Assembly (NCBI RefSeq): GCF_002257705.1
Contig: NZ_LSLK01000038.1
Coordinates: 50,720 to 114,719 of the forward strand
Length of the DNA stretch: 64,000 nucleotides
Reading direction: 5' to 3'
Source: Sporomusa silvacetica DSM 10669
GTDB lineage: Bacteria; Bacillota; Negativicutes; Sporomusales; Sporomusaceae
Part shown: positions 7,750-16,721 of the stretch, in pieces
How the letters are laid out: each line of letters opens with the position of its first letter
Position numbering within the stretch: the stretch's first letter is position 1
Notes under the pieces: generated by a model
The model's input: only the letters and a program-made list of their open reading frames with translations
Told to the model about the DNA's origin: nothing
Databases searched by the model: none
Translations under genes and position numbers: made by a program

Positions 7750-7779
7750 TAGTATCTGCGGCGCAAATACCTGTTATTC
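7750..7779 (-). promoter_or_regulatory. Sigma-G-like forespore promoter of the SASP gene
   Basis: On the minus strand GAATA (plus-strand 7775-7779), an 18-bp spacer and GATACTA (plus-strand 7750-7756). The Bacillus sigma-G pattern is GnATR-N18-CATnnTA; only the first base of the -10 differs. Confidence 0.6.
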
Positions 7780-7974
7780 TATAAATATTATGTTAATTAA
7801 GTAAGAAAATCCCAAAAGCATAAGGAATGTAATTTTTTATCGGATAAATGCGAGATATAACGGAAAAACTGCAAGAAATGACGAATTTTGTATGGAAGGA
7901 ATTTACAAACAAACGGAGAATTATTTATTTAAATGATGTAGTGAACAACAATTTTGTGTTAGGGGTATATTGCC

Positions 7975-8316
7975 ATGCATGAGCTTGCAATTGCGCAAGG
8001 GATACTGGATATTGCTTTGAATACAGCTGTTAATCATAATGCCACTAGTGTTTTGGGCATTAAAGTAATTGTGGGTGAACTTACTGGGACTGTACCGGAG
8101 GCGCTGGAATTTGGCTTTGTAGCGTTGGCTAAAGGAACAATGGCAGAGAACGCTTGTTTATCAATCCGAATAATTCCACTAACAGGACATTGCCGGGACT
8201 GCGGCAGTCAAAGCAGTATTGATAAATATTGTTTTGTTTGCGCAACCTGTGGCTCTCATGCTGTTGAGATTATAACCGGGCGCGAACTAAAAGTAGAAAG
8301 TGTGGAGGTAGAGTAA
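7975..8316 (+). CDS. hypA: Hydrogenase maturation nickel metallochaperone HypA
   Basis: 113 residues, full length. HypA delivers Ni2+ with HypB to [NiFe]-hydrogenase (or urease) precursors. The N-terminal Met-His-Glu is the nickel site. The zinc site is visible as CRDC at about residues 73-76 and a CFVCATC cluster at about residues 87-93. AGGGG lies upstream of the ATG. It begins a three-gene unit with hypB and a Spo0E-like gene; no hydrogenase structural genes or other hyp genes lie in this window. The AT-rich 5' region (7780-7974) has no clear promoter that I would defend. Confidence 0.95.
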   Translation: MHELAIAQGILDIALNTAVNHNATSVLGIKVIVGELTGTVPEALEFGFVALAKGTMAENACLSIRIIPLTGHCRDCGSQSSIDKYCFVCATCGSHAVEIITGRELKVESVEVE

Positions 8317-8319
8317 TAG

Positions 8320-8985
8320 TTGGAAATTACTGTGATGAGCAATATCCTGGAAAAGAATGAGGAAGTGGCTGCCGAGCTAAATGCCATGTTGACCAGACGG
8401 GGGATTTTTACAGTTAATCTGTTGGGTTCTCCTGGCTGTGGCAAAACCTCTCTTGTGGAGCAGACGGTAAGCCTACTCAAAAGTGAACTTAATATAGCCA
8501 TTATCGAAGGTGATTTATATACATCTAAAGATGCTGATCGCATTGCTGCCTGTGGAGCGCCGGTGGTTCAAATCAATACCCAGGGCGGCTGTCATCTTGA
8601 TGCGACGATGGTTAAGTCAGCGCTTGACCAATTGGATTTGGATGAGATTGATATTCTGATCGTCGAAAATGTTGGCAATCTGGTTTGTCCAGCCGAGTTT
8701 GCCGTTGGGGAGCATGCCAAAGTGGTAGTCCTCAGCGTTACAGAAGGAGAAGACAAACCGCTAAAATATCCCCTTGTATTTAGGCAGTCTGCAGCTGTTA
8801 TTTTGAATAAAATTGATTTACTTCCCTATACTGATTTTGCTATTGATTGCGCGGTGCGAGATATTACCGGCTTAAATCAACAAGCTATCTTGATGAAGGT
8901 GTCCTGCAGAACTGGAGCAGGGTTAACCGGCTGGCTAGAATGGCTTAAGCAGCAGGTGCAATTAACTAGAAAACTGAAAATGTGA
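8320..8985 (+). CDS. hypB: Hydrogenase maturation GTPase HypB
   Basis: 221 residues. This SIMIBI-class GTPase drives nickel insertion with HypA. It has Walker A GSPGCGKTS, the metal-binding Cys-His pair in GGCHLDA at the dimer interface, VENVGNLVCP and the G4 motif NKIDLLPY. It lacks the histidine-rich N-terminal nickel-storage stretch and the CXXCGC motif found in some HypB proteins, so it is the minimal type. The start is TTG at 8320, 3 nt after hypA, with GGAGGT 10 nt upstream inside hypA; an ATG at 8335 is the alternative. Confidence 0.94.
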   Translation: MEITVMSNILEKNEEVAAELNAMLTRRGIFTVNLLGSPGCGKTSLVEQTVSLLKSELNIAIIEGDLYTSKDADRIAACGAPVVQINTQGGCHLDATMVKSALDQLDLDEIDILIVENVGNLVCPAEFAVGEHAKVVVLSVTEGEDKPLKYPLVFRQSAAVILNKIDLLPYTDFAIDCAVRDITGLNQQAILMKVSCRTGAGLTGWLEWLKQQVQLTRKLKM

Positions 8986-8999
8986 TTAGGGGGGGTATT

Positions 9000-9194
9000 G
9001 TGGCAATTCTGGCGGAAATGGAATGGGAAATTGAGGTTGTACGTGAGCGGTTACATCAGCTAGTAGAACGGAAGTTGGGCGATCTTACTGACGTCGAAGT
9101 AACTGAACTTAGCGGCTACCTGGATCAACTTATTGTCAAGTATGAGATGACTAATACCCGCCGGAAAAAAGCAGATAAGCTGGCGTCATTGTAA
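9000..9194 (+). CDS. Spo0E-like aspartyl-phosphate phosphatase
   Basis: A 64-residue protein of the Spo0E family, small two-helix phosphatases that remove phosphate from Spo0A~P and so delay sporulation. The first helix carries IEVVRERLHQLV and the second has the signature LSGYLDQLIVKY (family form SxxLDxLI). The start GTG at 9000 follows AGGGGG at 6-nt spacing; GTG 8982, overlapping the hypB stop, and ATG 9018 are alternatives. It is translationally close to hypB, an unusual pairing of a nickel GTPase and a sporulation phosphatase. Confidence 0.85.
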   Translation: MAILAEMEWEIEVVRERLHQLVERKLGDLTDVEVTELSGYLDQLIVKYEMTNTRRKKADKLASL

Positions 9195-9286
9195 AAGCAA
9201 CAACAAAGTTCTAAGCCTACGACCGCAAGTATATAGTAGTAAGGGGACTCGCTTTCTTTGGTAGTAAATGCGGCGGAGGGAAAACT

Positions 9287-10648
9287 TTGCATAGACAGGA
9301 GAACCAACAGGAGCTCCGGCGTGGGCTCAAAGAGCGTCATATTCAGCTTATCGCGATTGGTGGTTCGATTGGTGTGGGTCTGTTTTTAGGATCGTCTGCC
9401 GCTATTCAAGCTGCAGGTCCATCACTGCTAATTACGTACTTTATTGGTGGTATTGTGGTTTTCTGCTTGTTGAGGGCGCTGGGTGAAGTTGCTGTTGCTA
9501 TCCCGATAGCGGGCTCATTTAGCGCGTATGCCCACAGATTTTTTGGACCGTTGACTGGTTATTTGACAGGCTGGACGTATTGGTTTATGTGGGTTGTGAC
9601 AGGTATGGCCGAGATTACCGCCGTGGGAGTGTATGTAAATTACTGGCTGCCTGAATTGCCGCAATGGATTCCGGCGTTGCTGGCGGTAATCATCATGACA
9701 GGGGTTAATCTTGTTGCCGTAGAAACCTACGGCGAAATTGAATTCTGGTTTGCGTTAATCAAAATTATTGCCATCATTACGTTAATTATGAGCGGGTTGG
9801 GGATGATAATGTTTGGTTTGGGCAATGATGGCGTTCCTATAGGGATAGGGCATCTCTGGCAGCATGGCGGCTTTTTTCCGCATGGTGTGAGTGGGGCGAT
9901 TATGGCCCTTTCAATGGTACTGTTTTCTTATGTGGGTATTGAAGTAATTGGCGTTACCGCTGGAGAAGCCAAAGAGCCGGAAAAGACATTGCCAGCCGCT
10001 ATAAACAAAGTGTTTTGGCGAATTCTATTGTTTTACATCGGCTCACTATATGTTATTATGTCAATTTATCCTTGGAATGAGCTTGGTCATGTTGGCAGTC
10101 CGTTTGTAGCGGTATTTGAAAAGTTAGGAATAAGTAGCGCCGCCGACATAATGAATTTTGTTGTGCTATCAGCAGCTCTGTCCTCCTGTAACAGCGGCGT
10201 TTTTAGCACAGGCCGGATGCTGTATACTTTGGCAAGGCAAGGGGAAGCGCCTGCGCTTCTGGGTAAGTTAAATAGCAGCCAGGTTCCAGTCTGGGGAGTA
10301 TTGGTTTCAGCTGCTTTTTTAATGGTCGGCGTGGTACTCAATTACTTTATTCCGGCAAAAGTGTTTACTTATGTAACTAGTATTGGCACGTTTGCCTGTT
10401 TGTGGGTGTGGGCCATCATTCTTATGGTTCAGATCAAGTTTCGGCGAAGTCTGCCGCCGGCAGTGGTAGCCAAACTAGTCTATCCGATGCCCTTATATCC
10501 CTTATCAGGTATCTTGTGTTTGATAATGCTGGCGCTTGTAGTTTATATTATGAGCCAAGATTCTGATACGGCGCTGTCGCTTTGGATTGGTCCGGTTTGG
10601 TTATTAGGATTGATGATCTTCTACCCTGTACGGTCGCGCAAGACGTGA
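9287..10648 (+). CDS. Amino acid permease (AAT/APC family)
   Basis: A 453-residue transporter with about 12 membrane helices. The N-terminus LRRGLKERHIQLIAIGGSIGVGLFLGS is the hallmark of the AAT subfamily (CycA, GabP, ProY), proton-coupled amino acid importers. The start is TTG at 9287, preceded by GGAGGG. It is followed after 41 bp by alr and then by an alanine symporter and ald, so uptake of alanine, glycine or serine is the most likely job (inference from neighbours). Specificity cannot be set by eye. Confidence 0.9.
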   Translation: MHRQENQQELRRGLKERHIQLIAIGGSIGVGLFLGSSAAIQAAGPSLLITYFIGGIVVFCLLRALGEVAVAIPIAGSFSAYAHRFFGPLTGYLTGWTYWFMWVVTGMAEITAVGVYVNYWLPELPQWIPALLAVIIMTGVNLVAVETYGEIEFWFALIKIIAIITLIMSGLGMIMFGLGNDGVPIGIGHLWQHGGFFPHGVSGAIMALSMVLFSYVGIEVIGVTAGEAKEPEKTLPAAINKVFWRILLFYIGSLYVIMSIYPWNELGHVGSPFVAVFEKLGISSAADIMNFVVLSAALSSCNSGVFSTGRMLYTLARQGEAPALLGKLNSSQVPVWGVLVSAAFLMVGVVLNYFIPAKVFTYVTSIGTFACLWVWAIILMVQIKFRRSLPPAVVAKLVYPMPLYPLSGILCLIMLALVVYIMSQDSDTALSLWIGPVWLLGLMIFYPVRSRKT

Positions 10649-10689
10649 TAGTATTTGGTGATTCGATTCATTTAGGAGGCTGACGAGTT

Positions 10690-11802
10690 ATGATTGAACG
10701 TCCTGTGTGGGCAGAAATTGATTTGGCTGCGATTAAACACAATGTTAGGGAAATAAAAAAAGGCCTAAAACCTGGTGTGAAATTCTGCGCTGTGGTCAAG
10801 GCCGATGCTTACGGTCACGGGGCAATAGCCGTTGCACACGCCGTGTTGTCTGCAGGTGCTGACAGGCTGGCGGTAGCCATTTTAGGTGAGGCTATTGAGC
10901 TTAGGGAAGCTGGTTTCTTGGTGCCTATTCAGGTGCTTGGTTATACGCCGCCTCATCAGGCTAGGACAGTGGCTGCTTATGGTATTGCCCAGACGGTGTA
11001 TTCCATGGATGCCGTGCGGGCGCTAGCAGCGGCTGGAACGGAAACAGGCAAACGTGTAAAACTGCATATCAAGATTGATACAGGTATGGGGAGGATTGGT
11101 ATCCTGCCTGAGGAGGCGGGCGATTTTGCGGCGGCGGCAGCTGCAATGAGCGGGGTCGAGATTGAAGGAGTATTTTCGCATTTTGCCACCGCTGATGCGG
11201 AGAACAAGTCGTATGCTTATGAGCAGTATGCTAGATTTCAGCAGGCGCTAGAACGAATTCAAGCCAAGGGAATTGATATTCCCATCAGACATATTGCAAA
11301 CAGTGCGGCCACTTTGGAAATGCCGGAGACGCACCTGGATATGGTTCGTCCTGGAATTATTTTGTATGGCCTGTGGCCTTCACCGGAAGTAAAACAAAAT
11401 ATCACTTTGGCGATGGCTATGTGTCTTAAGGCGAGGATTGCCCATGTCAAGGACGTGGCAGCTGGAACCGGCATTAGCTATGGCCGGGCTTATATTGCTG
11501 CTACTGAGCGCAAAATTGCCACCTTACCTATAGGTTATGCCGACGGCTGGACAAGATTGTTATCTGGCCGGACAGATGTTTTAATTAACGGCAACCGTGC
11601 GCCGTTAGTGGGGAGAATTTGTATGGATCAATGTATGGCAGACGTTACCGGTATTGCTGATGTCAAGCCGGGGGACACCGCCATTTTGTTTGGAACGTCG
11701 GCGTTAACGACAGATGAGGTAGCCGGTATTTTAGGGACAATTAATTACGAGCTTGTATGTATGGTCGGTAAGCGGGTTCCGCGAGTATATACGAATGTGT
11801 AG
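10690..11802 (+). CDS. alr: Alanine racemase
   Basis: A 370-residue, full-length PLP enzyme interconverting L- and D-alanine for peptidoglycan. The PLP lysine is in VVKADAYGHGA near residue 38. The second catalytic base, Tyr, is in GISYGRAY in the C-terminal beta domain. GRICMDQCMADVT is also typical. TTAGGAGGC precedes the ATG. It sits between two amino acid carriers and upstream of ald. In spore formers an alanine racemase also limits L-alanine-triggered germination (family knowledge); whether this copy does so is not shown. Confidence 0.96.
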   Translation: MIERPVWAEIDLAAIKHNVREIKKGLKPGVKFCAVVKADAYGHGAIAVAHAVLSAGADRLAVAILGEAIELREAGFLVPIQVLGYTPPHQARTVAAYGIAQTVYSMDAVRALAAAGTETGKRVKLHIKIDTGMGRIGILPEEAGDFAAAAAAMSGVEIEGVFSHFATADAENKSYAYEQYARFQQALERIQAKGIDIPIRHIANSAATLEMPETHLDMVRPGIILYGLWPSPEVKQNITLAMAMCLKARIAHVKDVAAGTGISYGRAYIAATERKIATLPIGYADGWTRLLSGRTDVLINGNRAPLVGRICMDQCMADVTGIADVKPGDTAILFGTSALTTDEVAGILGTINYELVCMVGKRVPRVYTNV

Positions 11803-11940
11803 AAACCGGATTGCCAAAAGGATTGACTAACAGTGAAAATAATTATATTCTTTAAAAGATTGCAATAATAAAATGTAAAGGGGGAAATGCAATAGTTTCT
11901 GTGGGTCAGATTATGTTTAAAATAAAGGAGGCGGATATGT

Positions 11941-13332
11941 ATGCAAGGATTTCATGATGTGGTTAACTGGGCGAATGGTTATCTTTGGGGACCGCCCATG
12001 CTTATTTTATTATTTGGAACTCATCTATTCTTAACTTATCGACTTAGATTTATTCAAAAATACGTATGGAAAGCCATTAAGTTGTCAGTTAGTAAAGATC
12101 GGTCAGGTGAAGGGGATGTCAGTCAATTTGGGGCCCTGACAACGGCGCTTGCCGCTACCATCGGTACCGGTAATATTGTGGGTGTGGCGACTGCTGTTGG
12201 TCTTGGCGGTCCCGGGGCCGTGTTGTGGTGCTGGTTAACAGGGGTATTCGGCATGGCAACCAAATATGCAGAAGCCTTGCTTTCTGTTCGTTATCGCGTT
12301 AAAACATCGGACGGCACCATGCTTGGTGGGCCGATGTATGCACTGGAAAATGGCTTAAATATGAAATGGCTGGCCGTGCTGTTTTGTATATTTACTTCTA
12401 TTGCCGCATTTGGTATTGGTAACATGGTGCAGGCTAATTCAATCTCAGTTATGCTTGAAGAGACCATGGGCGTAAGTCCTTACTTGTCAGGCGGTGTTAT
12501 GGCTGTGCTGACAGCCGTGGTAATCCTCGGCGGCGTCAAGTCCATTGCCAGCGTATGTGAGAAGTTGGTTCCGTTTATGGCAGTTTTTTATGTCTTTGGT
12601 TGTGCGATCATTCTTGGTATGAATGCTTCTTACCTGCCGGCAACGATTTCGTTAATCGTTGAGTCGGCGTTTACGCCCCAGGCTGCGGGCGGTGGCTTTG
12701 TTGGTGCCAGTGTTATGATGGCGATGCGTTATGGTATTGCCCGTGGTTTATTTTCCAATGAGTCGGGCTTAGGTTCGGCACCAATTGTGGCCGCTGCAGC
12801 TCAGACCAAGAACCCGGTGCGTCAGGCGCTGGTATCCATGACCGGTACTTTTTGGGATACAGTAGTGGTATGCGCTATGACAGGTTTGGTACTAGTGAGC
12901 AGTGTTATTGAAAATCCGGCAGCCCTTAACCAGCTGTCAGGCGCAGCTTTGACGAAAGGGGCTTTTGCCCAGATCCCGGTTATCGGGCCGATTGTGCTTA
13001 GTGTTGGTCTGCTGACTTTCGTATTTTCCACCATTTTGGGCTGGTCTTACTATGGTGAGCGGGCAGTGGAGTATCTGTTTGGCAAAAGGTCAATCACGCC
13101 TTATCGCGTGGCCTGGGTCATTGCTGTATTTTTGGGTTCAGTTACTTCCCTTACGCTGGTATGGGATCTTGCTGATGCCATGAATGCGTTAATGGCTATT
13201 CCTAACCTGGTTTCACTGATCGCGCTTAGTGGCGTAATTGTTGCAGATACCAAAAAATATTTATGGGAAGAGGGCGGGATTGAACGTGAAGCCCCTGAGC
13301 AATATGCCAGGAATATAACTAAAAAAGGGTAG
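11941..13332 (+). CDS. AGCS-family sodium:alanine/glycine symporter
   Basis: A 463-residue membrane protein with about 10-11 helices. The AGCS signature is present near residue 60: ALTTALAATIGTGNIVGVA, followed by GGPGAVLW. Other family segments are RYGIARGLFSNESGLGSAP and the GWSYYGERAVEYLFG block. It imports alanine or glycine with Na+. The ATG at 11941 is preceded by AAGGAGGCGG. It lies between alr and ald in an alanine module; a UUCG hairpin separates it from ald. Confidence 0.95.
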   Translation: MQGFHDVVNWANGYLWGPPMLILLFGTHLFLTYRLRFIQKYVWKAIKLSVSKDRSGEGDVSQFGALTTALAATIGTGNIVGVATAVGLGGPGAVLWCWLTGVFGMATKYAEALLSVRYRVKTSDGTMLGGPMYALENGLNMKWLAVLFCIFTSIAAFGIGNMVQANSISVMLEETMGVSPYLSGGVMAVLTAVVILGGVKSIASVCEKLVPFMAVFYVFGCAIILGMNASYLPATISLIVESAFTPQAAGGGFVGASVMMAMRYGIARGLFSNESGLGSAPIVAAAAQTKNPVRQALVSMTGTFWDTVVVCAMTGLVLVSSVIENPAALNQLSGAALTKGAFAQIPVIGPIVLSVGLLTFVFSTILGWSYYGERAVEYLFGKRSITPYRVAWVIAVFLGSVTSLTLVWDLADAMNALMAIPNLVSLIALSGVIVADTKKYLWEEGGIEREAPEQYARNITKKG

Positions 13333-13335
13333 ACA

Positions 13336-13365
13336 GTAAGGGAGGTTCTTCGGAACTTCCCTTAC
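13336..13365 (+). terminator. UUCG-capped hairpin between the symporter and ald
   Basis: A 13-bp stem (GTAAGGGAGGTTC with GAACTTCCCTTAC, one mismatch pair) with a TTCG tetraloop. No T-run follows, so it may attenuate, process or stabilise the message. Confidence 0.5.
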
Positions 13366-13434
13366 ATAATATGCTTTTAGTAAGACAAGAGTGTGTTGCT
13401 TTTAGTCCAGGGTTTAGTAAAGGAGGGTAAAAGG

Positions 13435-14550
13435 ATGATTATTGGTGTGGCAAAGGAAATCAAAAACAATGAGAACAGGGTGGGGCTTACACCGGCTGGT
13501 ACCGAAACCTTGAAAAAGGCTGGCCATACGGTGCTTGTTGAACAAGGCGCCGGTGTTGGCAGTGGGTTTTCCGATGAAAGTTTTATAACAGCCGGGGCGC
13601 AGATTTTGGCGGACAAAAAAGCGTTGTTTGACCAAGCTGAAATGATAATCAAGGTGAAAGAACCCTTACCTCCTGAGTACGAGTTGTTTCATGAAGGACA
13701 AATTCTTTTCACATACCTCCATTTGGCACCTGAACCTGAATTAACCAGGGCTTTGCTTGAGAAAAGGGTAACCGGTATTGCCTACGAAACAATTGAACGT
13801 AATCACACGCTGCCATTATTGTCGCCTATGAGCGAGGTTGCAGGGAGAATGGCAGTACAGGTAGGCGCACACTGTCTGGAAAAACCGTTTGGCGGCAAAG
13901 GCATATTATTAGGCGGCGTACCTGGTGTTGATTCGGCTCAAGTCGTTATTGTCGGCGGCGGTATTGTTGGTACTAATGCTGCTAAGATGGCTGTGGGCAT
14001 GGGCGCGCGGGTTACTATTATTGATAGATCTACAGACCGTTTGGTGTATCTTGATGATATCTTTGGCGGGCGGGTAACAACAGTTATGTCCAACAGCTAC
14101 AATATTGCCAGTTGGGTGAAAAGAGCCGATCTCCTTATTGGGGCAGTATTGCTGCCTGGGGAAAAAGCGCCCAAGCTGGTTAGCGAGGAAATGGTTACAT
14201 CCATGGAACCCGGTTCGGTTATTGTTGACGTGGCAATTGATCAGGGCGGCTCAGTCGAAACAATTGACCGTGTTACTACGCACAGCAATCCTACCTATGT
14301 GAAACATGGTGTTGTTCATTATTCTGTGGCCAACATGCCGGGTGCTGTCGCTCGCACCTCTACATTTGCTCTGACCAATGCTACGATGGACTATGCCTTG
14401 CAAATTGCCAATAAGGGTTGGAAGAATGCACTCAAGGCTGACCCCGGTTTAGCTAAAGGCCTTAATACCTATGCTGGTAAAATTACTTTCAAAGGGGTTG
14501 CCGAAGCTCATAAGCTGGCGTTTACGCCGGTGGAGGAAGTCTTGGCTTAG
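13435..14550 (+). CDS. ald: Alanine dehydrogenase
   Basis: 371 residues. It catalyses NAD-dependent oxidative deamination of L-alanine to pyruvate and ammonia. Seen: MIIGVAKEIKNNENRVGLTP at the start, the substrate lysine in IIKVKEPLP, the catalytic His in TYLHLAPE and the Rossmann loop VGGGIVGTNAAK. The ATG at 13435 has AAAGGAGGG upstream; an in-frame TTG at 13393 is not needed. With the two carriers and alr it makes a complete route from external alanine to pyruvate and D-alanine. In Bacillus Ald is needed for normal sporulation. Confidence 0.96.
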   Translation: MIIGVAKEIKNNENRVGLTPAGTETLKKAGHTVLVEQGAGVGSGFSDESFITAGAQILADKKALFDQAEMIIKVKEPLPPEYELFHEGQILFTYLHLAPEPELTRALLEKRVTGIAYETIERNHTLPLLSPMSEVAGRMAVQVGAHCLEKPFGGKGILLGGVPGVDSAQVVIVGGGIVGTNAAKMAVGMGARVTIIDRSTDRLVYLDDIFGGRVTTVMSNSYNIASWVKRADLLIGAVLLPGEKAPKLVSEEMVTSMEPGSVIVDVAIDQGGSVETIDRVTTHSNPTYVKHGVVHYSVANMPGAVARTSTFALTNATMDYALQIANKGWKNALKADPGLAKGLNTYAGKITFKGVAEAHKLAFTPVEEVLA

Positions 14551-14557
14551 CCATTTT

Positions 14558-14609
14558 GCTATAAGACTAAGAGGCAGTCGCAGCAGCGACTGCCTCTTAG
14601 TCTTATAGC
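14558..14609 (+). terminator. Long perfect hairpin after ald
   Basis: A 24-bp perfect stem (14558-14581 with 14586-14609) with loop AGCA, just after the ald stop. The tail is AGGAAAACAA, without a U-tract. Confidence 0.6.
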
Positions 14610-14684
14610 AGGAAAACAATGGACATGTGTCGAAATTTTTCATCATACTGTACGAGATATCAATAATAACAACAGGGGGTTGTC

Positions 14685-15464
14685 ATGAGCGATAAAGATT
14701 GGGCGCTGTTTAAGCAAAAACTTCATACTAAGTCAGGTATTAACCTTAATGACTATAAACCGGCGCAAATGCAGCGGCGTATTGGTAATATGATGAGTCG
14801 CCATGGGGCTAGCGGGTATCTTGATTTTTTCAGTAAGCTGGAGGCTAACCCCAAGTTATATAAAGATTTTATTGATTTTTTGACTATTAATGTTACCGAG
14901 TTTTTTCGGACACCGGAAAAGTTTGATGAATTGGAAAAAAGGGTTGTCCCTGATTTGTTAAAACAGAGTGCGAAACTTTCTATTTGGAGTGCTGGTTGTT
15001 CGATTGGGGCAGAACCGTATTCGCTAGCCATCATGCTTAACGAGCTTACGCCTCATATTAAGCACCGGATTTTGGCGACAGATCTGGATGTCGAGATGTT
15101 GGCCAAGGCTAAACAAGGTAGCTATACTGCAAATGAGTTGAAAAATATACCGCCTGCCAGGCTTAAAAAATATTTTGCGCAGGCAGACGGCTTAGCCACC
15201 ATTAGTGATGACATCAAAGCCCGGATTGATTTTCAGCGTCACAATCTTTTGGTGGACAAGTTTGAAACCGGGTTTGACCTCATTTTGTGCCGTAATGTAG
15301 TAATTTACTTTACGGAGGAAGCTAAAGAAGGACTTTACCGCCGCTTTTTTGCTGCGCTTAAGCCGGGAGGAGTTTTGTTTGTCGGCGGTACGGAGGCCAT
15401 CCTGAACTTCCGCGAAATTGGATTTAATCATTATCTGCCCTTTTTCTACAGGAAACCTCTATAG
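14685..15464 (+). CDS. cheR: CheR-type protein-glutamate methyltransferase
   Basis: 259 residues. It has the small helical N-terminal CheR domain (QRRIGNMMSRHG) and an S-adenosylmethionine-binding domain: FRTPEKFDEL, IWSAGCSIGAEPYSLA as motif I, ILATDLD and the late LILCRNVVIYFT. CheR methylates chemoreceptor glutamates during adaptation. AGGGGG precedes the ATG. There is no chemotaxis neighbour in the window, so it is an orphan copy that may serve a distant chemosensory cluster. It overlaps the convergent carboxypeptidase gene by 6 bp. Confidence 0.93.
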   Translation: MSDKDWALFKQKLHTKSGINLNDYKPAQMQRRIGNMMSRHGASGYLDFFSKLEANPKLYKDFIDFLTINVTEFFRTPEKFDELEKRVVPDLLKQSAKLSIWSAGCSIGAEPYSLAIMLNELTPHIKHRILATDLDVEMLAKAKQGSYTANELKNIPPARLKKYFAQADGLATISDDIKARIDFQRHNLLVDKFETGFDLILCRNVVIYFTEEAKEGLYRRFFAALKPGGVLFVGGTEAILNFREIGFNHYLPFFYRKPL

Positions 15465-16616
15465 CAGTCCCCAGCCAGATAACCGTTGGATAGTGCTAAG
15501 CCAATGCCGGAGCAGGATTTTATTTATGGTGTATTCTTCTACCGTGCTGCCGGCAACAAGATCAACTGTTTTTACGGCTTTATCCTGAACATAAAATACG
15601 ATTTCGCCGATTTTTTGGCCCTGGTATACCGGGGCCTTAATTTTTTCGGGTAAGTCCACTTCTACAGTTACAGCTGGATAGTCGGTCGCAGTAACTACCA
15701 GTGATCCGGGCCCCGCTACCAGGGCATCTACCATGTCTGTCAAACCATTTTCTATCGGCAGTGCGGAGAAAACAGCGCCGTCTTCGGCGTATTCGTACAA
15801 ATCATACTGCTCAAACCCATATTTTAATAGTTGCATTGAGTCATACCAGCGGGCGTGATCATGCAGGACAACGGCAATGAGCCTTTGATTATCGCGGGTA
15901 GCGCTCGAAACCAAACAGGGGCCAGCCATATTGGTTGTACCGGTTTTTACACCGTCAGCATCTGCTAGCATCCAGAGTAGTTTATTGGTATTGCGGAGAT
16001 TACGGTTATGATTTTGGCCTTTGCGGTCAAGCCATTCAATGTTGGTCTCCTTTGTACTGACGATTTGGGAAAACGTGGGATTAAGTAAGGCATACCGGGC
16101 TATTGAGGCCAAATCAAAAGCTGTTGACAGATGATTGGGGGCGCTTAACCCGTGGGGGTTGCGAAATTGGGTATGTATGGCGCCAATGCTGAGGGCCTTT
16201 TTATTCATAATTTCGACAAAAGCGTCAACCGAGCCTGCTAGGTGCTCGGCAATAGCAACAGCAGCATCATTACCGGAGCGAAGCAGAAGGCCGGTAACCA
16301 GTTCACGCAGCGTAATACTTTGCCCTGGATACAGATTCAGTGAGGAGCCGCCAGTGGCGGCAGCATGGGCACTTACACGCGTGGTTTCATCCAAACGACC
16401 ACTTTCGATGGCAATGATGGCGGTCATGATTTTGGTCGTGCTGGCTGGTGCCAGTTTTTTATTCATGTTGCGGTCATAAAGCACTTGTCCAGTTTTTGCA
16501 TCCATTAAAATAGCCCCTTGAGCGGACATTACCGGTGGTGCGGAACAAACCATACTGGTGGTTAGCCACCAAAAAACTACCAGGAAGGTGGCAGAGCGTA
16601 GTAACCTGCGGGCCAT
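15459..16616 (-). CDS. D-alanyl-D-alanine carboxypeptidase (DacF/PBP5 type)
   Basis: A 385-residue low-molecular-weight penicillin-binding protein (peptidase S11) that trims the terminal D-Ala from peptidoglycan pentapeptides. An N-terminal signal peptide (about residues 1-28) is followed by SxxK in APASTTK, SxN in LRSGNDAA and KTG in DGVKTGTT, then the C-terminal beta domain (PBP5_C), usually followed by an amphipathic membrane anchor. AAAGGAGGT precedes the ATG. In spore formers this type (DacB/DacF) adjusts cortex cross-linking. It is transcribed away from the polysaccharide deacetylase. Confidence 0.93.
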   Translation of the reverse strand: MARRLLRSATFLVVFWWLTTSMVCSAPPVMSAQGAILMDAKTGQVLYDRNMNKKLAPASTTKIMTAIIAIESGRLDETTRVSAHAAATGGSSLNLYPGQSITLRELVTGLLLRSGNDAAVAIAEHLAGSVDAFVEIMNKKALSIGAIHTQFRNPHGLSAPNHLSTAFDLASIARYALLNPTFSQIVSTKETNIEWLDRKGQNHNRNLRNTNKLLWMLADADGVKTGTTNMAGPCLVSSATRDNQRLIAVVLHDHARWYDSMQLLKYGFEQYDLYEYAEDGAVFSALPIENGLTDMVDALVAGPGSLVVTATDYPAVTVEVDLPEKIKAPVYQGQKIGEIVFYVQDKAVKTVDLVAGSTVEEYTINKILLRHWLSTIQRLSGWGLL

Positions 16617-16721
16617 GGAATACCTCCTTTATATTGTTGCAGCGCATCATCTATTTACAGTCATATCTAACCTCCGGTCAGCGTAGTATCAATGAATAGT
16701 ACTATGTGGGGAGGGCTGGTT

